From Antarcticimicrobium luteum (GTDB lineage Bacteria; Pseudomonadota; Alphaproteobacteria; Rhodobacterales; Rhodobacteraceae), in assembly GCF_004358185.1 (NCBI RefSeq), contig NZ_SMUV01000064.1, forward strand, positions 85,116 through 149,115: DNA of 64,000 nt, in the 5' to 3' direction. Below, in pieces: positions 9,101-16,666 of this stretch. The translations under genes and the position numbers were made by a program. Below the pieces are notes generated by a model. The model saw only the letters and a list, made by a program, of their open reading frames with translations, was not told the origin of the DNA and searched no databases. Numbering within the stretch: the first letter of the stretch is position 1; each line of letters begins with the position of its first letter.

Positions 9101-9320
9101 GACCACGATGATGGGGCTGGTTCCGCTGCTGATGGAGACCAGCACGCAGGCGCAGACGTTGAAGCCGCTGGTGATTTCGGTGGTTTTCGGCCTGTTCTCG
9201 TCAACCCTACTGGTCCTGCTCGTGCTGCCCGCCTTTTACGCCATCCTTGGCGATCTGGGCCTGGCGCAGGTCCAGAGAAAACACAGCGACGCGCCGGATC
9301 TCGGCCGGAAATCAAATTGA
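6192..9320 (+). CDS. RND efflux transporter permease (AcrB/MdtB superfamily)
   Basis: Proton-driven inner-membrane pump of 1,042 aa, the usual size for the family. The first helix is TAANLLIVLIFAAGLMA (about 10-26). Two large periplasmic loops alternate with helix bundles. The proton-relay motif GIVMDDSIV is present in TM4, with Asp394 and Asp395. A second-half counterpart, GIVVNNAILLV, lies in the repeat-related bundle (residues about 928-938). The gene overlaps the adaptor gene by 4 bp. With the operator at 4628 and the TetR gene at 10647, it is probably an inducible export system. The substrate is unknown; the family handles amphiphilic drugs, bile-like compounds and metals. The DD motif argues against the heavy-metal subgroup but does not fix the substrate. 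Confidence 0.93.
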   Translation: MIRWFTEHPTAANLLIVLIFAAGLMAAPTLRRETFPDFRPVEAEISAIYRGAAAEEVEDAICRRIWDAVESVENLEELTCNAQAGIGRATATMAPGGDSARFVNDLRTEVSAVDDFPDQADPAIVRELHRTDNVTSVAVAGDLPAAHLERYAAALQDRLSALPGVAKVTMSGFGTRQFRITVPRAVMEQHGLTVTALAATIDAQSVDRPLGSLDTGDREISLRFTDERRSLAGLGDLVVLSEPNGAELTLGQIATISESYAPEEERAFLDGQRAVFLQVDKALGADALEVFDSVERLVAEERAALPDTLRLEIVKDMTSIVRDRLVMLVQNGIIGLALVIAVMSLFFRPGFAIWAAMGLPVAIMGAFAAMALQGLSLNMMTLVALLMAIGIVMDDSIVISDSIAEAAARGASRTEAAIIGARAVMPGVLSSFATTIAVFGPLAFLAGELGAVLEVVPLVLIAALAASLAEAFWVLPHHLSHGLKSADKPPSRFRAGFDAWFERFRERRIGAAADLAIRHRYLVTGATIAALIVTVGLMAGGYLKREAIPAIDGDVLEARILMPQGTPLTRTTGVVDRVTAALNLVDATFAPDQPGGAALVKSVQARFNHNATAGESGPHVATISADLLGAETRTVTLDEIVTQWHEAIGEVPGALAILLTEPSIGPQGIAIEIRLSAPDLDDLAVAADRLLTETRTYAGVFNATHDLRPGKPELRLRLAEGATGLGLSAREVADQIGAAFLGRVITTVQKGDIAHEVELEQSPEDRDSRDDLRDFTVTLRGGQQVPLSTVAQIDEARGWSSISHVDGQRTVTVQADVDTRIGNADAIVSQLATGFLPQLAAATPGLHFEIGGQSANSAETVASILRGFLIGLVGIYVVLSFQFRSYVEPVIVMVSIPLAFIGVVQGHLIMGYNISMPSLIGAASLAGIVVNNAILLVQVVKQHAGAGMDLARAAGQASRERFRPILMSVSTTMMGLVPLLMETSTQAQTLKPLVISVVFGLFSSTLLVLLVLPAFYAILGDLGLAQVQRKHSDAPDLGRKSN

Positions 9321-9338
9321 CGCAGGAGGGAGCTGACC

Positions 9339-9815
9339 ATGCGAGGTGAAACCAATTGCGGGTTGCGTTCAGGACATGCCCGCCAGAGATTTGCGCTGAA
9401 ATCGGGTGCGCCGCGCCCGACGCGGCGCGCGCCGGTCGCCGAAAGAAACACAGGCGCCCTGGTGCAATGTGTGAAGACCGCGGCCCTGGCGGTCGCGATC
9501 CTGGCCGCCTTCTGCGTCGAGGGGAGCGCGCAGGACATTCTCTCGGGGCAGGACATCCGGTCCCGGATCGTCGGTCACAGCTTTCACGGCAGGAAAGGGA
9601 TCATGTCGGTGTCCTTGCGGTACGCCGAGGACGGCACCGTGACCATGCGGGCACCGGTCGGCGCAGGGGCGGGAACCTGGTCGCTGTCGGACAACCGGCT
9701 GTGCGTCAAGATCGTCACCGGTCCGCGCAGAATGGACGAATGCCTGACGTTCACCCGCCTGTCCGACGGAACCTACCGCGCCTCGAACGGCATGCGGCTG
9801 ACACCGGCAGAGTGA
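9339..9815 (+). CDS. Small exported protein of unknown function
   Basis: ORF of 158 aa, 18 bp after the RND permease gene, with a strong CAGGAGGG ribosome site before the ATG. I do not recognise the family. A signal-peptide-like stretch (VKTAALAVAILAAF, ending near GSAQ) begins only at residue 45. Either the first 44 residues are an unusual extension or translation starts at an internal GTG (9462 or 9471), although neither has a comparable ribosome site. The remaining roughly 95 residues look like a small beta-rich domain (GKGIMSVSLRYAEDGTVTM, GTWSLSDNRLCVKI) with two cysteines (CVKI, DECLTF) that could pair in the periplasm. The GTWSL...LC pattern resembles small secreted lipocalin-like domains, but this is weak. 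It probably belongs to the RND operon. Confidence 0.65.
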   Translation: MRGETNCGLRSGHARQRFALKSGAPRPTRRAPVAERNTGALVQCVKTAALAVAILAAFCVEGSAQDILSGQDIRSRIVGHSFHGRKGIMSVSLRYAEDGTVTMRAPVGAGAGTWSLSDNRLCVKIVTGPRRMDECLTFTRLSDGTYRASNGMRLTPAE

Positions 9816-9933
9816 GGCGCGTGCGGGCCTGTCGCATCGGCTGAGGTGCTTTGCAAGATCGCCGCCTCAAGGTCTTGCGCGATGAGCTCGGCCCGGGGCG
9901 CGAGGTTCTTCGCCGTTTCGCCACCTTGCCGTT

Positions 9934-10362
9934 TCAAAGCGGGTTTCGGCCCTTGGTTTGCGCCACGTCGGAAACGGACCTTGCCGGCTTGCGCGGCGCC
10001 ACGGCAACGATGATGGCCCAGACGAGTGTGCGCAGGCCCATCGCGCCCGCCGTGCGGATCTCGTAGGCGCCGCCAAGCGCCACATGCACCCAGAAGGCGA
10101 TCATCACCAGTATCGTCGCAACAAGGATCGCGATCGAAAGCCGCACCGCCCAGCGCCGCCGCCGGAACAGGCCGATGCCAGCGCCCACATAGGCAAAGCC
10201 GGCCAGAAAATTGAACCACAGCACGAACGGAACCGCATTGCCGACTGCGGCGCGCGCCGCGGCGTCCCCGAACAGCGCGCGTGACCCCGAGAATACAGTC
10301 AGAAGCCCGAAAACGACGGCAACCGCCGCCGCGATCGCCAATCCCCGCTGTCTGGTTTGCAT
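9934..10362 (-). CDS. Small integral membrane protein, four predicted helices
   Basis: ORF of 142 aa. The ATG at 10362 was chosen because AGAGGATAGG precedes it; a longer upstream frame lacks a ribosome site. Four hydrophobic stretches are visible: GLAIAAAVAVVFGLLTVFSG, VLWFNFLAGFAYVGAGIGLF, LSIAILVATILVMIAFWVHV and TLVWAIIVAVA, with an RRRR loop after the second. The family is not recognised with certainty; it resembles small DoxX-like or inner-membrane proteins of unknown role. It is convergent with the exported-protein gene and divergent from tetR, so the palindrome at 10532 could also affect its promoter. Confidence 0.72.
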   Translation of the reverse strand: MQTRQRGLAIAAAVAVVFGLLTVFSGSRALFGDAAARAAVGNAVPFVLWFNFLAGFAYVGAGIGLFRRRRWAVRLSIAILVATILVMIAFWVHVALGGAYEIRTAGAMGLRTLVWAIIVAVAPRKPARSVSDVAQTKGRNPL

Positions 10363-10531
10363 TATCCTATCCTCTTTCAGCCAAACGGTCCGGCACATGT
10401 CCGCAGCCTGTTTCCAAGTCATCCAGCTCCTATCGCAAGGTGTGTGCCCTCTGCCTTGCACGGCTCGGCGGCTGGGTGCCGACATCCCGCCCTCTCCCAC
10501 GAGTCGGCGCTGGCGGATGCGCTCGAATCAA

Positions 10532-10551
10532 GATAGTAATTGATTACTATA
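10532..10551. promoter_or_regulatory. Palindromic operator GATAGTAATTGATTACTATA (site 2)
   Basis: ATAGTAA and TTACTAT form perfect 7-bp arms, with the same 4-bp centre length as the site at 4628. It lies 95 bp before the tetR start in an AT-rich island (TATATTATATC follows) that probably holds the promoter. It is the expected position for autoregulation by the TetR protein. The divergent membrane-protein gene starts 169 bp to the left. Confidence 0.78.
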
Positions 10552-10646
10552 TTATATCAAGCCATGATGGATTGTGACGCATTTGATCGCCGGCGCCCTC
10601 TCGGGGGCGCGGTCGGCTGTCCAAGCCTGGAAGATGGAGGATTGCA

Positions 10647-11270
10647 GTGACCCGGACCAGACCGAAGAAGATCCCGGCGGAAGAGCGCCGGAACGTCACC
10701 GTCGAGGCGGTGATCGAGCTTGCCGGCTCTACCAACCCGGATTCCATCACCACCGCCGCCATCGCCAAGCATATGAAGCTGACGCAGGGCGCGATCTTTC
10801 GCCACTTCCCCAACAAGGATGCGATCTGGATGGCGGTCATCACCTGGGTGTCCAAGAACCTGATGGCCCGGATCGATCGGGCCGCCAGGGACGCCGAGAC
10901 GCCGCTTGGGAAAATGGAGGCGATGTTCATGGCGCATGTCGGATTTGTGGCCGACCATCCCGGCGTTCCGCGCATGCTGTTCGGCGAGCTTCAGAGCGCG
11001 CGAAAGACGCCGGCAAAGAGCCTCGCGCAGAACATGATGAAACAATACGCGGCACGCCTGTGCGAATTGATCGCGGCCGGCAAGGCGCGTGGAGAATTGC
11101 GCCCGGACCTGGATGACGCGGCGGCGGCGACGCTGTTTGTCGGCACCATTCAGGGGCTGGTCATGCAGTCCCTGATCGCGGACGACCTGGGAAAGATGCG
11201 CGTCGACGCGCCGCGGGTCTTCGCGATCTATCTGCGGGGCATCTCGATGCCACCGGACATCGGGGCATAG
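10647..11270 (+). CDS. TetR/AcrR-family repressor
   Basis: Regulator of 207 aa starting at GTG, with TGGAGGATT upstream. The N-terminal helix-turn-helix is clear (ITTAAIAKHMKL, then TQGAIFRHFPNKDAIW, residues about 33-61). The C-terminal half is helical and should hold the ligand pocket and dimer interface. It is the first gene of the operon that continues with the MBL remnant, the HlyD-family gene, the RbbA-like gene and the permease gene. Its operator is presumably the palindrome at 10532, and the matching palindrome at 4628 suggests that it also represses the RND pump. The ligand is unknown. It is similar in layout to regulators found with ybhG/yhiI-type ABC exporters. Confidence 0.9.
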   Translation: MTRTRPKKIPAEERRNVTVEAVIELAGSTNPDSITTAAIAKHMKLTQGAIFRHFPNKDAIWMAVITWVSKNLMARIDRAARDAETPLGKMEAMFMAHVGFVADHPGVPRMLFGELQSARKTPAKSLAQNMMKQYAARLCELIAAGKARGELRPDLDDAAAATLFVGTIQGLVMQSLIADDLGKMRVDAPRVFAIYLRGISMPPDIGA

Positions 11271-11283
11271 GGAAGACGGCGTC

Positions 11284-11454
11284 ATGAGGATCAGCTTTCT
11301 CGGCGCGGCGCGCGAAGTCACCGGGGATCGCGAACTCTTCAGCGTGGTCGGGACCGCGGAACAGGCCGCCGTCGTGTTGACGAACGTCCATGGCGGCCGC
11401 CCCCCGGATCGGACGGGGGTCGTGGCGAAACCCGGCGCAGAGGGAGGTGCCTAG
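11284..11454 (+). pseudogene. Remnant of a metallo-beta-lactamase-fold (beta-CASP type) gene
   Basis: 56-codon ORF between tetR and the HlyD-family gene. Its first residues, MRISFLGAAREVTGDRELF, match the characteristic N-terminus of MBL-fold beta-CASP RNA-processing enzymes, which are normally over 400 aa. The metal-binding HxHxDH motif and everything else needed for catalysis is missing. The tail (VVLTNVHGGRPPDRTG...) could be the joined C-terminal end after an internal deletion. The ribosome site of the HlyD-family gene (GGGAGGTG) lies within its last codons. Either it is a degraded gene kept as an operon spacer or a short unrelated ORF; the N-terminal match favours the former. Confidence 0.5.
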
Positions 11455-11456
11455 CG

Positions 11457-12509
11457 ATGTCGCGAAAAATCTCGATCGCCCTTGTTGTTGCCGTCCTGGC
11501 GGCATTCCTCGGCTACACGCTCTGGAAGACGCTCCTGGCGCCGAGCGGGTTGCCCCCCGACGGTTTCGCGCGGGGCAACGGCCGGATCGAGGCCGACCTC
11601 ATCGACGTCTCTACTCGGCTTTCGGGGCGGGTGGCGAAGATAACCGTGCAGGAGGGTGATCTGGTGGCGGCCGGTGACGTTCTTGCGGTGATGGACACGG
11701 CCGAACTCGAGGCACAAAAGGCGCGCGCGCAGGCCGCGGTGGACAGCGCCGAGGCCGCGGTTGCGGTGGCCCGGGCCGGGGTGACCAGGGCGGGGGCGAA
11801 CCTTGCGCTCGCCAATAGCGAACTCGCCCGCGCCGAGACCCTGAGCCGCCGCGATGTCATCTCGCAGGCGAACTTCGATATTCGCCGGACCGAGGCGCAG
11901 GTGGCCGAGGCCGGCCTTGCCGCCGCACGGGCCGAGGCGCGGGCAAAGGAACGCGCGGTCGATGCGGACCTTGCGGTCCTGCACGAGATCGAAGCGCGGA
12001 TCGCCGACAGCACGCTGCATGCCCCCGAGGCGGGCCGCATCCTCTATCGTCTGGCGCAGCCCGGCGAGGTGCTGGGCGGCGGCGGCAAGGTTCTGACGCT
12101 GGTCAGCCTGGGCAATGTCTACATGGAATTCTTCCTGCCGGCGACGGCGGCGCCGCGGGTGCGGCTGGGCGACGAGGCGCGCATCGTGGCCGATGTGATG
12201 CCTGGTGCGGCCATCCCCGCCACCGTCAGTTTCGTCGCCCCGCAGGCCCAGTTCACGCCGAAGCAGGTCGAAACCATCGAAGAGCGCGAAAGCCTGATGT
12301 TCCGCATTCGCGTGCGGATTCCGCCGGATCTGGTCAAGGCCCGCCTCGCGCAGGTCAAGACCGGGGTGCGCGGCGTGGCCTGGGTCCGGCTGGTCGGACC
12401 GGACGGCAATCTGCCCGGCTGGCCCGAAGGGCTGACACCCCCCCTCGCGGTGTCTCTGCCGGCGCCGATGGGGGCTGAGGCCGGGTCCGATGCGGAAACA
12501 GGGCAATGA
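11457..12509 (+). CDS. HlyD-family adaptor of an ABC exporter (YhiI/YbhG-like)
   Basis: Membrane fusion protein of 350 aa for the ABC exporter encoded by the next two genes. Residues 8-24 are the membrane anchor (LVVAVLAAFLGYTLWK). The first lipoyl half is GRVAKITVQEGDLVAAGDVL. A long Ala/Glu/Arg-rich coiled-coil hairpin spans about 80-185. The second lipoyl half (APEAGRILYRLAQPGEVLGGGG) and a beta-barrel region follow. The length is close to E. coli YhiI. Its TGA overlaps the next ATG as ATGA. Confidence 0.9.
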   Translation: MSRKISIALVVAVLAAFLGYTLWKTLLAPSGLPPDGFARGNGRIEADLIDVSTRLSGRVAKITVQEGDLVAAGDVLAVMDTAELEAQKARAQAAVDSAEAAVAVARAGVTRAGANLALANSELARAETLSRRDVISQANFDIRRTEAQVAEAGLAAARAEARAKERAVDADLAVLHEIEARIADSTLHAPEAGRILYRLAQPGEVLGGGGKVLTLVSLGNVYMEFFLPATAAPRVRLGDEARIVADVMPGAAIPATVSFVAPQAQFTPKQVETIEERESLMFRIRVRIPPDLVKARLAQVKTGVRGVAWVRLVGPDGNLPGWPEGLTPPLAVSLPAPMGAEAGSDAETGQ

Positions 12510-15334
12510 CCGACCCCGGTGAGAGCGGTTGCGTTGCGAGCCTCAGGGAGGTGAGCCATCGCTATGGCAAGGTCACCGCGCTGGACGGGGTGACACTGTG
12601 CATCCCCAGGGGCCGGATGGTGGGGCTGATCGGGCCGGACGGCGTGGGGAAATCGACACTGATGGGGCTGATCGCCGGGGCAAAGAGGCTGCAGACCGGT
12701 CGCATCTGGACGCTCGGCGGTGACTTGTCCAGCGCCGGATTCCGCGCCGATATGGGGCGGCGGGTGGCCTTCATGCCGCAGGGTCTGGGCCGGAACCTCT
12801 ATCACGATCTGAGCATCCGCGAGAATCTCGAGTTTTTCGGCAAACTCTTCGGCCAGAGACGGACCGAACGGGCCACGCGGATCGCGCGTCTGACCCGTGC
12901 GACCGGTCTTGCGCCGTTCCTCGACCGCCCCGCCGGAAAACTCTCGGGCGGCATGAAACAGAAACTCGGGCTTTGCGCGTCGCTGATTCACGATCCCGAT
13001 TTTTTGTTGCTGGACGAGCCGACGACCGGCGTCGATCCGCTCTCGCGGCGCCAGTTCTGGGATCTCATCGGAGCGATCCGCAAGGACCGCCCGGACATGA
13101 GCGTCCTGGTCTCGACCGCCTATATGGAAGAGGCCGAGGGGTTCGAACACCTCATCGCCATGAACGAGGGCCGGATACTGGCCGAGGCCAGCCCCGCCGC
13201 GCTGATGACACGGACCGGCGCCGCCAACGTCGGGGCCGCCTATGTTGCCCTGCTCAATGGCGAAAAGCCTGCCCCGGGCGAGGCGCCGAGCGCACGGAGC
13301 CTGAGCGCACCGATCCCTGGCGCGCAACTCCCGGCGGCACGGACCCCACCCGCACCGGTCCCCGCCGCCCCAAGCGCCGATGGACAACCGGCGATCAGGG
13401 CGCGAAACCTGACCAAACGCTTTGACGGTTTCACCGCTGTCGATGGCGTCAGTTTCGAGATCGCCCGCGGCGAGATCTTTGGTTTCCTCGGCTCGAACGG
13501 CTGCGGCAAGACCACGACCATGAAGATGCTGACCGGGCTGTTGCCCGCCACCGAGGGCGAGGCATGGCTCTTTGGCAAGCCTGTCGATGCGCAGAACCTG
13601 TCCGCTCGCCGCCGGGTCGGGTTCATGTCGCAATCCTTCTCGCTTTATGGCGAGTTGACCGTGCGCGAGAACCTACTGCTCCACGCCCGCCTTTTCCATT
13701 TGGGCAGGGCCGGCACGGCCGAACGCATGGCCGATCTGGTGCCCCGCTTCGGGCTTGCGCCCTATCTCGATCAGACCGCCGCCGCGCTGCCGCTCGGGGT
13801 GCGGCAACGGCTGTCGCTGGCGGTCGCGGTGATCCACGGGCCCGACATTCTTATCCTCGACGAGCCGACCTCCGGCGTCGATCCCCAGGCGCGCGACGCA
13901 TTCTGGAACATGCTGCTGGACCTGGCGCGCAAGGACGGGGTGACGATCTTCATTTCGACGCATTTCATGGACGAGGGAATGCGCTGTGACCGGATCTCGC
14001 TGATGCACGCGGGCAAGGTCTTGGTGACCGGCGCACCCCGGGCGATCATCGCGGACCGCGGCGCGAAAACGCTCGAGGAGGCGTTTATCGCCCACATGGT
14101 CGACGCCATGCCGCCGGAGGCGCCGGAAAGCGATGCTGCGCTGAGCGGCGGCGAGGCGGCGCCAGCCGGCGCCCGGGCGCCGCGCTTCAGCCTGGCACGG
14201 CTTCTGGCCTTCACCGCCCGCGAGGCGATGCAGGTGCGCCGCGATCCGGTGCGGCTTGTCTTTTCGTTTGTCGGCAGCGCGGTCCTGTTGCTGGTCATGT
14301 CGTTCGGCATCTCGCAGGAGGTCCGCGAAATTCCCTTTGCCGCCCTCGATCAGGACCGCAGCCCGGAAAGCCGCGCCTATCTGTCCGGGTTCCAGAACTC
14401 CCGGTGGTTCCTCGAACGGCCGCCGATCGGCAGCGCGGCGGACCTCGATCGCCGCATGTCCAGCGGCGAGCTGGCACTGGCGCTTCAGATCCCGCCCGGG
14501 TTCGGCCGTGCCCTGCGCCGAGGCGAGACCTCTGACATCGCCGCGCTGATCGACGGCACCGACACCAGCCGCGCCGGAACGGTGGAAAGCTATGTCGAGG
14601 GCGCGCATAACCATCTGTTGTCGGTCGGGGCGCGGTCCGCGCTGGCCCTTGCAGGCCACGGGCCGGCGGCCACCCCGGCGCAGATCCCGCCGGCGCGGAT
14701 CGAGCCACGTTTCCACTACAACCCCACGATGGAGAGCCTGCCCGCCATCGGCCCCTCGATCCCGCCGCTGCTGCTGTTGCTGTTCCCGGCGATTCTCATG
14801 GCGGTCAGCGTGGCGCGGGAAAAGGAAATCGGGACGATCACCAATTTCTATGTCACCCCCACCAGCCGCGTCGAATTCCTGATCGGCAAGCAACTGGTCT
14901 ATGTCGCGATCACGCTGTTGAATTTCGTGATCCTGACCGCGCTGGTGGTCACGGTTCTGGGTGTGCCGCTCAGAGGCAGCCCCGCGGCGCTGCTGCTTGG
15001 CGCCACGCTCTATGCGGTGGCGGCGACCGGCTATGGCCTTCTGGTGTCGATGATGGCCAGCACGCAGGTCACTGCGGTCTTTGCCGCGGCGATCCTGTCG
15101 GTGATGCCGACGCTGCAATTTTCGGGGATGATCACCCCGGTTTCATCGCTGGAGGGGCCCGCGCGCATTCTCGGCACGCTCTGGCCCACGACCTGGTACA
15201 TGGGGCTCAGCGTCGGCACCTTCACCAAGGGGCTGGGCCTGTCAGAGCTTTCGGGGCATCTGCTGCGCCTCGCGGCCTTTGGCCCGGTGCTGACCGCGCT
15301 CGCAGTGCTCTTTCTCAGGAAACAGGAACGCTAG
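12506..15334 (+). CDS. rbbA: RbbA-like ABC exporter: two ATPase domains fused to a membrane domain
   Basis: 942-aa fusion with two ABC nucleotide-binding domains followed by an ABC-2 permease domain, the same layout as E. coli RbbA (YhiH). The first NBD has Walker A GPDGVGKST, signature LSGGMKQ and Walker B LLLDEPTTGVD. The second, after an Ala/Pro-rich linker, has Walker A GSNGCGKTT, Walker B LILDEPTSGVD and the degenerate signature LPLGVRQRLSL. From about residue 570 comes the membrane part: one helix (LVFSFVGSAVLLLVMSFG), a large extracytoplasmic loop, then a cluster of about five helices. With the YhiI-like adaptor before it and the permease after it, this reconstructs the yhiI-rbbA-yhhJ operon. 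Its cargo is unknown. Export is more likely than ribosome binding, the activity for which E. coli RbbA was named. Confidence 0.9.
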   Translation: MTDPGESGCVASLREVSHRYGKVTALDGVTLCIPRGRMVGLIGPDGVGKSTLMGLIAGAKRLQTGRIWTLGGDLSSAGFRADMGRRVAFMPQGLGRNLYHDLSIRENLEFFGKLFGQRRTERATRIARLTRATGLAPFLDRPAGKLSGGMKQKLGLCASLIHDPDFLLLDEPTTGVDPLSRRQFWDLIGAIRKDRPDMSVLVSTAYMEEAEGFEHLIAMNEGRILAEASPAALMTRTGAANVGAAYVALLNGEKPAPGEAPSARSLSAPIPGAQLPAARTPPAPVPAAPSADGQPAIRARNLTKRFDGFTAVDGVSFEIARGEIFGFLGSNGCGKTTTMKMLTGLLPATEGEAWLFGKPVDAQNLSARRRVGFMSQSFSLYGELTVRENLLLHARLFHLGRAGTAERMADLVPRFGLAPYLDQTAAALPLGVRQRLSLAVAVIHGPDILILDEPTSGVDPQARDAFWNMLLDLARKDGVTIFISTHFMDEGMRCDRISLMHAGKVLVTGAPRAIIADRGAKTLEEAFIAHMVDAMPPEAPESDAALSGGEAAPAGARAPRFSLARLLAFTAREAMQVRRDPVRLVFSFVGSAVLLLVMSFGISQEVREIPFAALDQDRSPESRAYLSGFQNSRWFLERPPIGSAADLDRRMSSGELALALQIPPGFGRALRRGETSDIAALIDGTDTSRAGTVESYVEGAHNHLLSVGARSALALAGHGPAATPAQIPPARIEPRFHYNPTMESLPAIGPSIPPLLLLLFPAILMAVSVAREKEIGTITNFYVTPTSRVEFLIGKQLVYVAITLLNFVILTALVVTVLGVPLRGSPAALLLGATLYAVAATGYGLLVSMMASTQVTAVFAAAILSVMPTLQFSGMITPVSSLEGPARILGTLWPTTWYMGLSVGTFTKGLGLSELSGHLLRLAAFGPVLTALAVLFLRKQER

Positions 15335-15336
15335 CC

Positions 15337-16455
15337 ATGCGGCGGCTTGCCAATATCTTCTGGCTCGCGGGAAAAGAGCTGAAAAGCGTTCTTGGCGATC
15401 CGGTGATGGTGGTGCTGATCCTGTGGTCCTTCATCATCGCCGTGATCCTCGAGGCCAGCGGCGCGGGGGATACCGTCTATAACGCCGCGATCGCCATCGT
15501 CGACGAGGACAGCTCGATGCTCACCCGCCAGATCGCCGGCGCGTTCGGTCCGCCCTGGTTCCAGCCGCAGGTGTGGATGTCTCCAGATGAGGCGGGGCCG
15601 GCGATGAACGCGGGCCGGATCATGTTCGTCCTCGGGTTTCCCCCGGGTTTCGAGGCCGACGTGATCGCGGGCCTTGCCCCCGCGGCGCAGCTCGAGGTCG
15701 ACGCCACCGCCGTCAGTCAGGCGCAGCTCGGCACAGACTATATCAACAATATCCTGGCCTCCGAGACCCGCGCCTTTCTGTCCGGCAGCCCCGATGCGCC
15801 CGACCCGTCCCTGCGGCTGGAGCTGCGCCGCGCCTTCAATCCCAACGGCAATCCGGTCTGGTTCAAGTCGGTCTCGTCGCTTCTCAATCAGCTCTCGCTG
15901 CTCACCATCGTGCTGACCGGGGCGGCGATGCTGCGCGAGCGCGAGCAGGGCACCATCGAGCATCTCATGGTGATGCCGCTGACGCCGCTGGAGATCGCCC
16001 TGTCCAAGGTGTTTGCGAATGTGGTGGTGGTGCTCGCGGCCTTTACCCTGTCGCTGCTCTTCGTCGTCGAGGGGCTGCTGCAGGTGCCGGTGAAGGGGTC
16101 GGTCGGGTTGCTCCTGGCCGGCACGGCGGTCTATCTGGCGGCCGCCGCGGCCATCGGCATGTTCCTGGGCACCACGGCGCGCAGCATGGCCCAGTTCGCG
16201 CTTCTGGTGATCATGGTGATCATCCCGATCATCATGCTCTCTGGCGGGATGGGGGCGATAGAAAGCCAGCCGGACATCGTGCAGCGTCTTACTCTCGCGC
16301 TGCCGTCACGCCATTTCCTGGCTTTCGCCAAGGCCGTGGTGTTCCGCGGAGCGGGCGTCGGGGCGGTGTGGCCGCAACTGGCTCTCATGGGCGGGCTCGG
16401 GCTGCTGTTTTTCAGCGCGAGCCTGGCGCTGTTTCGCCGGTCCATGAGCCTGTAG
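15337..16455 (+). CDS. ABC-2 type permease (YhhJ/YbhR-like)
   Basis: Membrane subunit of 372 aa that pairs with the fused RbbA-like protein, matching YhhJ in length and position. It begins with one helix (VMVVLILWSFIIAVILE), followed by a periplasmic domain of about 150 residues. Five further helices follow, including VFANVVVVLAAFTLSLLFVV and FALLVIMVIIPIIMLSGGMG. The motif MLREREQGTIEHLMVMPLTP is the usual cytoplasmic coupling segment of this family. It starts two bases after the rbbA stop and is the last gene of the operon. Confidence 0.9.
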   Translation: MRRLANIFWLAGKELKSVLGDPVMVVLILWSFIIAVILEASGAGDTVYNAAIAIVDEDSSMLTRQIAGAFGPPWFQPQVWMSPDEAGPAMNAGRIMFVLGFPPGFEADVIAGLAPAAQLEVDATAVSQAQLGTDYINNILASETRAFLSGSPDAPDPSLRLELRRAFNPNGNPVWFKSVSSLLNQLSLLTIVLTGAAMLREREQGTIEHLMVMPLTPLEIALSKVFANVVVVLAAFTLSLLFVVEGLLQVPVKGSVGLLLAGTAVYLAAAAAIGMFLGTTARSMAQFALLVIMVIIPIIMLSGGMGAIESQPDIVQRLTLALPSRHFLAFAKAVVFRGAGVGAVWPQLALMGGLGLLFFSASLALFRRSMSL

Positions 16456-16515
16456 GCCGCGACCAGCGCCGGCAGAGGACGCCAATGGATGCCCGGCACT
16501 CTTGAAGTCCTGTCG

Positions 16516-16552
16516 CTTGCCGGATCCAAATTCAAATCGGATCGCCGGCAAG
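16516..16552 (+). terminator. Hairpin after the RbbA operon
   Basis: Inverted repeat with arms CTTGCCGGATCC and GGATCGCCGGCAAG, an 11-base AT-rich loop and a 2-base bulge, 61 bp after the permease stop. It lacks a U-tract, so it may act as an mRNA end stabiliser or a rho-assisted terminator. Confidence 0.4.
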
Positions 16553-16666
16553 AAATCGCCCCATCCGTCACGTTATGTCGTATACTTCCCCCGCCGCAGC
16601 CTCTATGGGGCAGGGTCTCGTGCCGCTTTGGCCCTCTTCGCGGTTCCTTACTCCGCCGTCCATGGA

